From contig NC_035436.2 in the NCBI RefSeq assembly GCF_002127325.2, positions 28,547,163-28,611,162 on the forward strand: 64,000 nucleotides of DNA, read 5' to 3'. The notes under the pieces were generated by a model. It made no database searches, was not told the origin of the DNA, and was given only the letters and a program-made list of their open reading frames with translations. The DNA is from Helianthus annuus. Its lineage: Eukaryota > Streptophyta > Magnoliopsida > Asterales > Asteraceae. Made by a program: the position numbers and the translations under genes. Positions within the stretch are counted from its first letter, which is position 1, and every line of letters begins with the position of its first letter. This document shows positions 11,759-22,584 of the stretch, in pieces.

Positions 11759-13077
11759 ACAGAAAGTTTGGTTACATTATCTTAGCCTGATTTTGGACCA
11801 AAACACGTGTTACCATACTTGTATTATATGCAAAAATCTTGAATGCATATTTATGCGTGAAAGTGATACTTACAATACTTGTATTTATAACTATACTTAC
11901 AAGAAAACGATATAAAATAACATAGTCTCAAAGTTCAAGGACTAAAAGTGAGTAAAACCAAAAGTTTTTTCACCTCATTTCTCATCTAATCATCTTCCGC
12001 CCTTTTTAAATACACTTTAGTTCTTTTATTCTTAACCAAATTTTAATTAGTTAATTAGTAGTTACATCATGGACTAACCTATAGAAAAAAATTGATAGTT
12101 ATGGGGCTATATTTCCTTATGGTGGAAATTGTAATATTCAAATGTCGAATATGATGCAGATTATATTAAGTCAAGAACACGAGTACAAAGAAACAAAATC
12201 ACATATCAACATAATAATAAGTTTGATTGTTTTAAGCCTACTGTAAATATGCGCATTTATGAGTTTGATATCCGTTTTAATGAGATAAGCATTGAGTTAC
12301 TTGAAAACATGAAGGAGTGAAGGCCTTTGATTCGTTCCTTAACATCAAACTTCTTAGTATTATGAAAGAAAAAAAAAATGTCTGGATACCATCGTCATAA
12401 TAAAAAAATAAAATAACTTTGCTAACTTGAATGGCTTCCCGACCTTGTTGGAGTAAATAAACAAGGATTCATCTATATTATCCTTTAGTCTATGAGCGAA
12501 CATGGTTTTGTCCGTTATGAGAGTTTGCAATGTGTTTTCGTCAATAAAACATTTTACGACGCCAAACTCGGGATGTTTTAAAAGATGAAAACACTTAAAA
12601 TATAGTTTATTCTATTATATTTAATTAAGGGTTTTTTTTTTTTTTACGTTTGGTTAAAAATTACATCATGTTATTTTATCTTGTTTTTTTTTTTCTTGAA
12701 GCAATTCCATTTGTTGCCTCCACCAAAATTATCACCTCCATCAAAATAGTTGTAACGCTAAAGAAGTAAAGATTATTCTCAAAACCAAAAAGGTGAAGCC
12801 ATCTAACCATAAACGATTGATCCCCCACCCATGTGTCAACCCAAAACCGAATTCCCCACATTACCCATAATAAAACTATCTAAACCCCTCCTATTGATTT
12901 TTTATTTTGACTCTAAAGGACGATATTTTTTCAACACCCTAAAATGTTGTTTAAAGGGAGGAAATTCAAATTATTGTTTTCAAAATGACACGCTTCCACC
13001 ATTTTCCTCCATAAACTTTGGTTTTCCACCAAAAATCTCAATCAAGATAGTTGTAACGCTAAAGATAATTTTCAAAA
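11759..13077. other. AT-rich intergenic DNA, no gene seen
   Basis: I see no gene or bounded element. A short diverged direct repeat around ATAGTTGTAACGCTAAAG appears near 12746 and again near 13046. The short ORFs at 11715, 12676 and 12831 show no recognisable protein. Confidence 0.5.
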
Positions 13078-13309
13078 TAAACTTTAGGGTAAATTACTTT
13101 TTGAGTCCCTGTGTTTTATGAGTTTTAACTAGTTGAGTCCAAAAGCAAAAAGTTTAACGACCTGAGTCCCTATAAGCATTTTCTTTAACCATTTGAGTCC
13201 AAAGTTCTAACAGTGTTAAAATAATTCTGTTAACTTTTGTTAAATGACCAAATTACCCTTTTAATTAAAAAAACAATTTTCTTATTCAATATATATATTC
13301 TCTGGATTA

Positions 13310-13609
13310 GAGCATTCACATCCAATCCACCATATTTTCACCCTAAATTACACACTAAAAAACACTACATTTTCTCTCTCGTTTTCAATTAAATAATATT
13401 TTTTATACCTTTATCATTACCTTTTCTCTCTCCTTCACCCACAACCACTTTCAAAATATATTAAAAAATTATAGGGGGTAAACAGTGTCCCCCCAAATAT
13501 ACAGATGAACAGTAACATTTTCTCTCTCCTCCACTCACAACCACTTTTTATACTTTTTATATTTTAAAAACACCACACACACAATTTGATTATTTGGATG
13601 TGAATGCTC
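13310..13609. mobile_element. Harbinger/Tourist-like MITE inside the Pack-MULE (300 bp)
   Basis: The ends are perfect inverted repeats, GAGCATTCACATCCAA and TTGGATGTGAATGCTC, flanked by the 3-bp duplication TTA (13307-13309 and 13610-13612). Size, terminal repeats and TTA duplication fit PIF/Harbinger-derived MITEs. It sits inside the MULE and therefore probably inserted later. Confidence 0.85.
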
Positions 13610-13858
13610 TTATATCTAGACTCCATCATATCCAGACTCCAGGCGAAACCATCTACAACCCACCACCACACTTCCACAATCAGCACCACCGTCGCCACCG
13701 CACTCCACCATCACCACCACCACCACTACACCGTCACCACCACAACACCCGCCACCGCTGCACCTCCACAACACCCACCACTGTCGCGCATACACACCAT
13801 CATCCTCACCCTTCTCATCTCCGTCTACCTCACCTTCGTCGCCGACAACTCCGACGAT

Positions 13859-14276
13859 GTAAACACCCAAGACTCCGGCAAGCCTACGTCTGCTCCTACG
13901 GCCGTGTTTACTGCGCCCCATTCCCAACCAACCCCTCCATCCGTGTAGTCCCTGGAATCGACCTCAACCACAGCGACATCGCCGGTTACCTCCCATCGGA
14001 GATCGGCCTGTTAACAGATCTAGTCCTGTTCGACATCAACTCAAACCGGTTTTGTGGAACCGTTCCTACAAGTTTAAAAACTTGACATTACTTTATGAGT
14101 TAGATATAAGTAACAACCGGTTCGTTGGAATTTTTCCAACGGTGGTGTTATCGTTACCGACTTTGAGGTATTTAGATCTCCGGTTTAATGGTTTTGGCAA
14201 ATAATGATTTGGGTGGGTGTATACCCAGGAGTATTATTGGGATGATGGGGATGACTTTGAATCAGATAATATTGAT
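13859..14276 (+). pseudogene. Captured fragment of a leucine-rich-repeat extensin (LRX/PEX-type) gene
   Basis: Translation shows hallmarks of the LRX leucine-rich domain: PRLRQAY, VCSYGRVYCAP, GIDLNHSDIAGYLPSEIGLL, DINSNRFCGTVP, then in another frame LTLLYELDISNNRFVG and LRYLDLRFNGF, and finally ANNDLGGCIP and TLNQIIL. LRX proteins are cell-wall regulators with an N-terminal LRR domain and an extensin tail; only part of the LRR domain is here. Relative to the family there is an internal deletion after RLRQAY, a 1-base loss near 14077 and a deletion between RFNGF and ANNDLGG. It cannot encode a working LRX. The proline and histidine-rich stretch at 13640-13850 may be transduced 5' gene sequence, but I cannot identify it. 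Confidence 0.82.
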
Positions 14277-14480
14277 TTGTGTGTAAATAATGATTTGTGT
14301 GTAAATGACCAAATTACCCTCGTAGTTAACAAACTTGGTGGATGGAGTTAGAAATTTGGACTCAAATGGTTAAAGAAAATGCTTATAGGGACTCAGGTCG
14401 TTAAACTTTTTGCTTTTGGACTCAACTAGTTAAAACACGTAAAACACAGGGACTCAAAAAGTAATTTACCCTAAACTTTA

Positions 14481-14961
14481 CCGAAAATGGTTTGAACATT
14501 TGACCGTACAAGATATACTTAAGACTAAAATTAATGCAAAAAAACTTGCAAACTACGATCAATTTTACGATTCAACCATACAGCTCTTTTCAAGTATGGT
14601 TATATTGAAAAATATTTCATGTTATTTATCACCATTTGTGGTTTCTTTATACGTTGCCGCACAAACAGAAGTTTACTCTTCTGAAATAAAATATTTGTAA
14701 TATACATTCCCAATATAAACTTCACAGAAAAGGGTGTACAACATAGCAAGATTCAAATTAAATTATTGATGCAATACATAACAAATTAACAACATAATAA
14801 CAAGCTTTATTCCATAGCATTAAGCTTTTCCGTTCAAGGGAGTTTGAACGTGTGATTTACAATATCATACATACAATGTAACCATGGAGATTAACCTTCG
14901 ATCACTTAGTAATCTGGATCAAACCTGAAAAATACATAACGTAAGCAGTGCATGTGATGCT
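14481..14961. other. AT-rich spacer, no gene seen
   Basis: No bounded repeat or recognisable protein is visible. The 66-codon ORF at 14500-14700 has no family signature. Confidence 0.4.
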
Positions 14962-16755
14962 CAGTGGCGGACCCATAATTTTTTTTTGTTGGGGGTGCGG
15001 AATATTTTTAAAGATTTTAGGTCACTAGCTATATAAAAAAATCGGTTCATAGCGGGTCGGATCGGGTCATGCAAGACAAAAGCACATTATATAATCATTT
15101 AAAACACGTCAAACGTCATTACAAACGTATTTAAAATTGTGACCTAAAGATTTTCATTTTTTTAAAGAGTTAATTACACAAATAGGTCCTGTGGTTTATA
15201 GCTACTTTCGTCTTTAGGTGCTAACTTTTTTTTGTAACAGGTTTAGGTTATATGGTTTCAATTTTGTAACACCTCTGGGTATTAACACCAAAAAATGACT
15301 AAAATACCCCTGCATTTTTTTAAGTTTATCAATGTAACACATTTGGGTACTAAAATCTAATTTTATTTAAGTTTAAATCAATTTTACAAAATCTTTTTTT
15401 TTTATTTTCATCTTTTTATTATATCTCTTAATTAACATAAAATCAATTTATTTTTTTTATTTTCATATTTTTATTAAATTTCTTATTTAACATAAAATCT
15501 ACTAGTTATACCAGTATTTTTTTAAAATAAAATCTACTAGCTATATAGTTTTATCTAAATTAAATTTCTTACCCGTTTTAATGCAATGACGTACCAAGGT
15601 TTCGTGCGATGATGTTGATTTAGTATTTGGTATGGAATAAGATTTCAATGATATCGAATTATTTCACAATTATGGTTGGGTATGTCGCTACATCGAATTA
15701 TATATATTATTATTTCACAACTACTTTTAACATAAAAAATTAAAATCCATCATACACCGCACTGCATATACAAAATTCCGTCATTCAGATAAATTAAAAA
15801 AAAACTACCGATAAATTACTATCAAGGCAAGATGCCAAAAAATAATTATAAGGTCTCTTTGACTTTATTTACGAATAAAGTGGTAGTAATGTGATAAAGT
15901 TATTTAGAATCAATGGATTCGCCCTAATTGATCCAAAAATAATAATATATATAATTCGATGTAGCAACATACCCAACCATAATTGATCCAAAAATCAAAC
16001 GTAACCTGGTTCGATACCATATACTAATTCGATGCATTGAAAAAAGAGATACCATATAATAAAAACCATTGAATATACTAAAAATCGATACCATAGACTA
16101 AAAATCGTTGAATTAAAAAAATCAGAAATGTAAACTTGCATAATAATTGAAATAGAATTCGATATCATTGAAATCGAATTCGATATCATTGAAATCTTAT
16201 TCCATGCCAAATACTAATTCGACATCATCGCACGTAACCTTGGTACATCATTGCATTAAAACGAGTAAGAAATTTAATTTACATAAAACTATATATCTAG
16301 TAGATTTTATTTAAAAAATCTATTTAAAAAAAATACTGGTGTAACTAGTAGATTTTATGTTAAATAAGAAATTTAATAAAAATATGTAAATAAAAAAAAT
16401 AAATAGATTTTATGTTAATTAAGAGATATAATAAAAAGATGAAAATAAAAATAAATAAATAGATTTTGTAAAATTGATTTAAACTTAAATAAAATTAGGT
16501 GTTATTACCCAAATGTGTTACATTGATAAACTTAAAAAAATGCAGGGGTATTTTAGTCATTTTTTGGTATTAATACCCAAAGGTGTTACAAAATTGAAAC
16601 AATAGAACCTAAACCTGTTACAAAAAAAAAAGTTAGTACCTAAAGGCGAAACTAGCTATAAACCACATGACCCATTTGTGTAATTAACTCTTTTTTTAAA
16701 TCTATCCAAAACATTATCTACTAAACACTTCATAAGTTTATTACATTCTTACTCA
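14962..16755. mobile_element. Left part of a hAT element, split by a foldback MULE
   Basis: It starts CAGTGGCGGACCCA like the complete hAT at 45971, and follows that copy through the stretch with AAAAAATCGGTTC and CGGGTCATG. At 15166 it is interrupted by the foldback element and resumes after 16700 (TCTATCCAAAACATTATCT). Clear similarity stops near 16755. The right terminal repeat was not found, so the copy is truncated or too diverged to close. Confidence 0.7.
15167..16690. mobile_element. Giant foldback MULE-like element (1524 bp)
   Basis: Nearly the whole element is an inverted repeat: the left arm is about 15167-15712, the right arm about 15940-16690, with a spacer of roughly 230 bp. The ends are GAGTTAATTACACAAATAGG and its complement. 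Flanks are the 10-bp repeat TTTTTTTAAA (15157-15166 and 16691-16700), consistent with the 9-10 bp duplication of Mutator-like elements. The right arm is about 200 bp longer because of an extra segment near 16000-16190. No coding capacity is seen. Confidence 0.85.
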
Positions 16756-17995
16756 TGGTTCCTATCACATATAAAACGCTCCATAAGACTATGGGGTATT
16801 GGGCGGGGGTTGGGTACAAACGCCCAAGTCACCACCCCGGGTGGACTTGGGTTTCGGTGTGGCCCCTTGGGCGGGGGTTTCAGCCCGGGTGTTGGGCGGG
16901 CCTAGCGGTCTTCCGTGGCCGGTTCTCATTGGCTGGGTTGGCTAGACTATAGGTGGCTGGGTTTTTTTTTTAATTTTGTGTGTATTTTTATAATAATTGA
17001 AAAAAAATTATAACACGTGGCCAACCTACGCGGGCTAGCCACCCCCCGCCATAACGACCCAACATGCAGCTGACCAACGGTACCCCTCGAAGTCCACGTG
17101 TCAACCCATACCCCAAACCCCCGCCCCACCATACCCCACGGTCGAAGTTCATAAAACAACATTAAATACTTAAAGAAAATAAACAATAATGTTCAACCAT
17201 TGTCCATAATTTTCAATTTTATTTTCAAACATTCAATCTCTAGTATTAAATGTTGATTAAGTAATTATTTAAACAAACAAAGCTATAAATAAAACAACAA
17301 AATCAATTAACTACAACTCTAGAACAACAAAAAAACATCAAAAAACATAAAAAGATCAAACTCTTATACGTCTATATTTTCTCCTAATCATTAAATAAAA
17401 CAAAAAAATCAATAAATAAACCATACTAGTTCTATATCGGAATTCTGGCGTAATATGGCTCGGTCTTGCCGGAATTTTGGTTTTTCCGGCAAAACTAAAT
17501 TGTCCGGTCGTGAGCAGTGGCGTCAAGTCGCCGTGAGTTTTTTTGGACGGGATTTGGAACTGGAATGGATGGATGAGTTTGGGTTATTTTATTTAGTTCA
17601 AATTTCTTTGGGTTGAGTTTGGGGTTGGGTTAATAAAAATGTAGTCTGGGCTTTGATTTAGTTAAGTAATTAAGTGAATAAGTGGTTAAATAATAATTAT
17701 ATAAATTGTGTTATACAAAATAAGTGAGTTGATCTAGGACTCGTGCGTTACGATGAACCCACGTTTATTTTTTCCTGTTTGACAGGTTCATCGTAATCTA
17801 TATGTAATATATATATATATCATTACCACTATACAAACCATAATGCATACATTACAACAACCATTGCATCAATATGTTGCAAATTATATTTATACAAGAT
17901 GTTGGCTAAATTAATTAGATTATTATAATTATAAATAATAATAATTTACAAATAAAACAACACAAATTTGAATGGATAAACCGATTAAATATAAT
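16756..17995. other. Unassigned DNA with a GC-rich inverted repeat
   Basis: Between about 16789 and 17143 a GC-rich block has opposing ends (TATGGGGTATTGGGCGGGGG on the left; its approximate complement near 17110-17140). It looks like an old MITE, but I could not find a duplication or firm ends. The remainder is AT-rich without recognisable genes; the ORFs at 16755 and 16947 fall in the GC-rich block and are not credible. Confidence 0.4.
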
Positions 17996-18152
17996 AAGAT
18001 AATGAAACCACTATTTGATTAGGGCACAACCACTTAAGCACAATTTACAACCATACATGCATACAAAACATATTGAATTTGGTAAGATAATGAAACCATT
18101 ATTTAATTAAAGTAAAACCACTTAAGCACAATTCACAATCAAACATTCATAC
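17996..18152. repeat. Diverged tandem duplication, period about 87 bp
   Basis: The stretch TAAGATAATGAAACCACTAT at 17997 recurs at about 18084 with substitutions, and both copies share CCACTTAAGCACAATT and end near CATTCATAC/CATGCATAC. Two units are visible. Confidence 0.7.
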
Positions 18153-18360
18153 AAATGTTACAAATTAATAGTATATAAATATAAATAAACTGAAGTTACA
18201 AACCACATAGCTCCAAGATACACATACAAATAGCTGGGAAAACCTTAATAGCAGAAAGTACAACTACCTAATACCTAACCTTGTTCAAAACGCCCAATAA
18301 TATCCCTTGGATGACTGGACTGGCCACGTGTCGAATAATGTCCAAGGGTGGGGCGTTATT

Positions 18361-18624
18361 CATGGATTTTCAAGATTCTATTCAGGGGGGAAAAAGATCA
18401 GGAGAAGCCCGCAAGATATTTTGATAGAGATAAAGTTGAGAGGTTTCAGGTGGTTAAGGAATAGATCATGTAAATATATTAATTGGAAGGAGTGGTGTAA
18501 ATATCCTATGTATATGTTGTAATTGTCCCTTTACCCGTTTGGGTCGGGGGAGTGGTTTTGTGTTGGCTTTTTACCCGTTTGGATCGCATGTGTGTTTTTA
18601 ATGAAGTTTAATTAAAAAAAAAAA
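18361..18624 (+). pseudogene. 5'-truncated LINE 3' end with poly(A)
   Basis: The last 50 codons of the frame ending at 18522 (segments RRSPQDILIEIKLRGFRWL and NWKEWCKYPMYML) resemble the extreme C-terminus of plant LINE reverse transcriptases. A short 3' region and an A-run at 18612-18624 follow. The rest of the element is missing, as is usual for truncated LINE insertions. I did not identify the target-site duplication, and the assignment rests on a short segment. Confidence 0.5.
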
Positions 18625-19771
18625 ACAAATAATCTATGTCGATGTAGTGAAAATCATCGAATTCGGAACGAGATTCAAGAGTGAGATTTCATATTTATTT
18701 TTCATAGAAGTCAAATGGGTTAATATTTGGGAAACAAGCATTTAATACCTTGGAGAAATTGTCAAATAGCAAATGTTAATTCATGAACAGCCTGCTTTTT
18801 TTTTTAATGGCAAATAGCATTTTATTCAAACACCAAAGATAAAACAATCTAAATTGGTTAGTGAGCTACTAAGCCAGCCATCAATAATTTGCTTTTCACT
18901 CACGTAGGAAGACATGAGTTAAATAAACATAATAGTCCCTATTCCGACACCTCGAATCTCACCCATTTGTTCCATTCCAAATTTATCCGCTTCGTCCTAC
19001 TTCTGATCCATAAGTATGTTGTCGCTTGCATCTCTTCAAATATTAATGAACAGTCTGCTTAATCGGGCTTGAAGCTTGAAGTTGCTCTAAGGAAAGGTGA
19101 AAGAGGCGTTGATTGAACGTTTGATAAACTAGTGGACGAGGAGGGGTATAAAGAATCATTTGGAATCAGTTCGTTTTTTCTTTTGTATTTAGATTCTTTT
19201 CTTATCCAAAATAAACTTTTAAATGCTATTTATATTATTTTCTTTGCATTTTTATTTTATTTTGGAACACAAATTTTGCTTCTTACCGTTTTATGTATTG
19301 GTTAAACTTAATACTGTTGTAAGTGACTTCTTAATTTCGTAATATACATCGTCCTAGATAAAGTTTCTTATTTTGTAAAATACATTTTCCCTGTGACATG
19401 TGAATTTTATTAAACTAATTTGGGTCAAAAATATTATATACTTTTTTGTTTGTTTTCGTGTTCGTTAACAACTTTCACAACGTAAATATATGTTTCGACA
19501 TAAGTTTTATTAAAAATCGATATGCTGCAGAACGCATGTGATTCTCAGTTTCTCACTACTTTCTTATTATAACCTTTGCATATTCTAGATGGTAGATTAT
19601 GAACTTAAGTTAGATTATTACAGTTAAACACCAAGAATTATTTACATGTTATAATCGTAAAGTCACATGAAACCGTTAAACCAACTAGTAGATCGTTCGT
19701 GTTAGGGTGTTCATCGATTTGATTTTCGGTTTATTCTCTCCCTTTTCTGGTTATGATTTTTTTGTCATATC
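18625..19771. other. AT-rich DNA; holds copy 1 of a direct repeat
   Basis: No gene is seen. The stretch 19325-19415 (GTGACTTCTTAATTTCGTAA onward) reappears at about 22254-22346. Confidence 0.45.
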
Positions 19772-19774
19772 TTA

Positions 19775-19981
19775 GAGGGTGTTTGTTGTTGCGTTTTCAA
19801 AATAGATTATACGTTTTCAAAATAGATTTTGCGTTTTGAAAAAGCATGTAGGTACATGCTTCTCCAAAACTGCGTTTTGGAGGCAGATAATCACTTTCAT
19901 CCAAACATTTTTTTAGATTATTTATGTTTTACAAACGCAATAATCAAATAATCACTTCAAAACGTAATCCCAAACATTCTC
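19775..19981. mobile_element. Tourist-like MITE (207 bp)
   Basis: The ends are imperfect inverted repeats (GAGGGTGTTTG and CAAACATTCTC), flanked by TTA at 19772-19774 and 19982-19984. An internal short palindrome (AAGCATGTAGGTACATGCTT) lies at about 19843-19862. Size and TTA duplication fit PIF/Harbinger-derived MITEs. Confidence 0.72.
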
Positions 19982-19984
19982 TTA

Positions 19985-20477
19985 AAACCAAACCCCGAAT
20001 AATAAAAGTGAACCACCCGTTTTGACAAATACTTATTTTGATCAAAGCCCGTTAACCAAAAAAAATCATGATTCCCTAAATCTTCTACTGAAAAAAATAA
20101 CAATGAAAAAACAACTACAAACTTAACTGAAAAAGTTAAAAACATAAAAGCTATTCAGAAAGGGGTAGCGGCGCAGCTTGTTGCTCGTCTACCTACCATT
20201 AGTTTGTAATCGTATTGAGTTTGTTCAAGTAACTTATAAAATACAACTTTCTAAAAAAAAAAAAAATAAAAATAAAAAAAGATGGGATCTAATGTATAAA
20301 ATATGTTGAAGAGTAGAGTTAAACCGTTCCAACCCGTATTAATTTTACACCAAAACATGTTCGGGCCCGCACCAAAATGGCCCTTTTTTAAACGACACGT
20401 TCCGACCGGTCATCATGCCCGACCCAACCAGCCATTTTTTTAGGTACAGGCAAACCTTAGTCCTATCAAGGAGGACA
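19985..20477. other. AT-rich spacer, no gene seen
   Basis: Contains A-rich and low-complexity stretches (around 20255-20280). No bounded repeat was identified. Confidence 0.4.
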
Positions 20478-20485
20478 GAGAGATC

Positions 20486-21042
20486 TAGGGATGACAATGA
20501 GTCGGGTTTGGGACGGGTTTATGTAATCCCAAACCCAAACCCGGTTGAATAAGCTTGTCCCAAAACCCGTCGGGTTTCTAGCGGGTAAATACCCATCGGG
20601 TATCGGGTATACCCGCGGGTTTCGGGTAAACCCGTTAATTTAAAAAGATTACTCGTTGGGTACGCTCATCTTAAAACCCATTGGGTATTTATCGGGTAAT
20701 TACTAACCGGTTACATTTTGTATTGTCATTATAAAAATATATATCAAATAACTTCAATGTATAGGGAATAGAATACCTATATATGTAAAAAATGGAAGTA
20801 TCATATATATACAAATTTAATAACATAAAAGAAATTATATCAGCTATACAATCCGGTAAACGGGTACACTTTATCGGGTAATTGGGTTGGGTAAACGGGT
20901 ATATCACTAAATCTCAAACCCGTCCCAAACCCGCGAAAAAAATAAAAACTATTCCTAAACCCGATTAACCGACCCTAAACCCGTCCCAAATGTGTTGAGT
21001 TTCGGGTTTACCCAACGGATTCGGGTTTGATTGCCATCCCTA
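20486..21042. mobile_element. hAT-type MITE (557 bp)
   Basis: The ends TAGGGATGACAA and TTGCCATCCCTA are inverted repeats. A perfect 8-bp duplication, GAGAGATC, is at 20478-20485 and 21043-21050, as expected for hAT. The subterminal parts are packed with CGGGTTT/AAACCCG words on opposite strands at the two ends, so the element can fold. No transposase is present. Confidence 0.9.
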
Positions 21043-21263
21043 GAGAGATCACTTCCAACTCTAGAAACCTTTGGATATGTACATGTATAATAATCTAAAT
21101 AACACAAGATGTACATGTAATAATAAAGAAAAATCCTCAAAATAAACTTCACCATAAAATGTTTACGACATGAAAAGATTCAAAGGTAAATTGTCCATGC
21201 AATACATAATAAAATGATGTCACGCTTTTTATTTCCCTTTACCGTGTGACTTTCGGTCTCTTA

Positions 21264-22214
21264 AGGGGCGTTTGGTTTACGGAATGTTTTGGAATTGGAA
21301 TTGGAATTTGTATAGGAATTAGAATTTAAAGGAATTGGATTTGGAATTTAAACAATCGAGTTGAAATTGGAAATTGTTGGAATTGGAATCTCAATTCCAC
21401 TTTTGTTGTGTTTGGTTGTCAAATGAATTGGAATCCATCACCCCGGCACCCACAACCCCCGGTTCAGGTGAAAACAATACAGGTTGAAACGGTACGGCCA
21501 AAACGGTTCGATTCGAAACCGTTCGGGTCGAAACGCTACGGGTCGAAACGGTTCGATTAGAAACCGTTCACGTCGAAACGGTACAGGTCGAAACGGTTCG
21601 ATTCGAAATGGTACGGTCGACACCGTTCGCGTCGAAACGGTTCGATTCGAAACAGTACGGGTCGAAGCGGTTCACGTTGGAATGGGTGTCGAAACGGTAA
21701 GGGTCGAAATGGTACGGGTCGAAACGGTTCGCGTCAAAATGGTACGGGTCGAAACGGTTCGCGTTGAAACTGTTCGGGTCGAAACGGTTTGATTCGTAAC
21801 TGTACGAGTCGAAACGGTTCGCGTCGGAACGGTTCGATTCGAAACGGTTCGGTTCGTAACGGTTCGATTCAAAACGGTACGGGTCGAAACCAGTACAGGT
21901 CAAAACAGTTCGGATCAAAATGGTACGAGTTGAAACGGTGCGGGTCGAAACCGTTCGGGTCGAAATGGTCGAAGATTCCAATGAATTTACTTTAATTCCT
22001 TCACATATAGGAAGGATTTTGAATTCCTTTAGTTCAAGGAATTCGAAGGATTTCATGCTCAATTCCAATTCCAATTCCATTGTCAACCAAACACATGAAG
22101 ATTGGAATTTAGATTCCAATTCCATCAAATTCTGTGAACCAAACATCTTAAGATATGGAATTTAGATTCCAATTCCTTTAAATTCCATTGAATTCCTACG
22201 AACCAAACGCCCCC
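21264..22214. mobile_element. Non-autonomous Harbinger-like element with an internal minisatellite (951 bp)
   Basis: The terminal repeats match at 13 of 14 positions (AGGGGCGTTTGGTT on the left; GGGGGCGTTTGGTT on the right, reversed), flanked by TTA at 21261-21263 and 22215-22217. Subterminal regions are rich in GGAATT on the left and AATTCC on the right. The core is a minisatellite (21480-21972). No transposase was found. Confidence 0.75.
21480..21972. repeat. 15-bp minisatellite, GGTCGAAACGGTACG type
   Basis: Roughly 30 degenerate copies of a unit near GGTCGAAACGGTTCG run head to tail. The period is a multiple of three and the unit lacks stops, so several frames on both strands stay open and read as pentapeptide repeats (E-T-V-R-V on the plus strand; S-T-R-T-V on the minus strand). 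These long frames are a by-product of the repeat, not evidence of genes. Confidence 0.9.
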
Positions 22215-22253
22215 TTAGTGACTGTTGTAAACATACAAAGTAACAGGTCCATG

Positions 22254-22346
22254 TGACTTCTTAATTTCGTAATATACATCGTCCTAGATAAAGTTTCTTA
22301 TTTTGTAAAAAAACATTTTCCCTGTGACATGTGAATTTTGTTAAAC
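22254..22346. repeat. Direct repeat, copy 2 (copy 1 at 19325-19415)
   Basis: About 93 bp starting GTGACTTCTTAATTTCGTAA match 19325-19415 with very few differences (for example TACATT against AAACATT). The copies are about 2.9 kb apart and in the same orientation. The flanks differ on both sides. Confidence 0.85.
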
Positions 22347-22393
22347 TAACTAGGTTATATACCCGTGAGCTTCACGGGTTATGAGTTGTGTTA

Positions 22394-22396
<3 letters not shown>

Positions 22397-22450
<54 letters not shown>
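22397..22450. repeat. (AT)n microsatellite
   Basis: An uninterrupted run of about 27 AT dinucleotides. Directly upstream (about 22362-22380) is a short inverted repeat, CCCGTGAGCTTCACGGG. The 60-codon ORF that overlaps here is an artefact of the repeat. Confidence 0.95.
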
Positions 22451-22454
<4 letters not shown>

Positions 22455-22584
22455 TCATGCTAAGACCCATGTTTGGCAAACCTTACCAAGAAGAAAAAAA
22501 ACAGAAATTGAATTACTTAGGGTAATATGTCGAAACATCGCCAACACGCACTATAGCGTATGACATCAAACGAACTTTTTTACT

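Larger units (their letters stand above)
13087..14471. mobile_element. Pack-MULE carrying an LRX gene fragment (1385 bp)
   Basis: The element starts GGGTAAATTAC and ends GTAATTTACCC. The outer 125 bp or so of the two ends are near-identical inverted repeats. A perfect 9-bp duplication, TAAACTTTA, lies at 13078-13086 and 14472-14480; 9 bp is diagnostic of Mutator-like elements. No transposase is present, so it is non-autonomous. The interior contains a piece of a host gene, which makes it a Pack-MULE by definition. Confidence 0.92.

Noticed and set aside
13594..13858. Histidine/proline-rich frames and the opposing GGDG-rich minus frame
   Set aside because: Low-complexity CAC/ACC sequence is open in several frames. 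Only the downstream LRX segment has family-specific motifs.
16789..17143. GC-rich inverted repeat as a complete MITE
   Set aside because: I could not define matching terminal bases or a target duplication, so it is only mentioned as unassigned DNA.
18290..18360. Short inverted repeat around AACGCCCAATAATATCCCTTGG
   Set aside because: Only about 70 bp, imperfect arms and no duplication; it may be the residue of a MITE but is not supported.
20540..20960. Telomere-like AAACCCG repeats
   Set aside because: They are irregular, on opposite strands at the two ends, and lie within a hAT-type MITE with a perfect 8-bp duplication.
21438..22146. Long ORFs on both strands over the minisatellite
   Set aside because: They come from a stop-free 15-bp unit and read as simple pentapeptide repeats; the region is bounded by terminal inverted repeats of a small element.
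22355..22382. Helitron end suggested by the CCCGTGAGCTTCACGGG hairpin
   Set aside because: No CTAG-type end with a matching TC start was found at a plausible distance.
22381..22563. ORF starting in the AT microsatellite
   Set aside because: Its N-terminus is an I-Y repeat from the AT run and the rest has no recognisable content.
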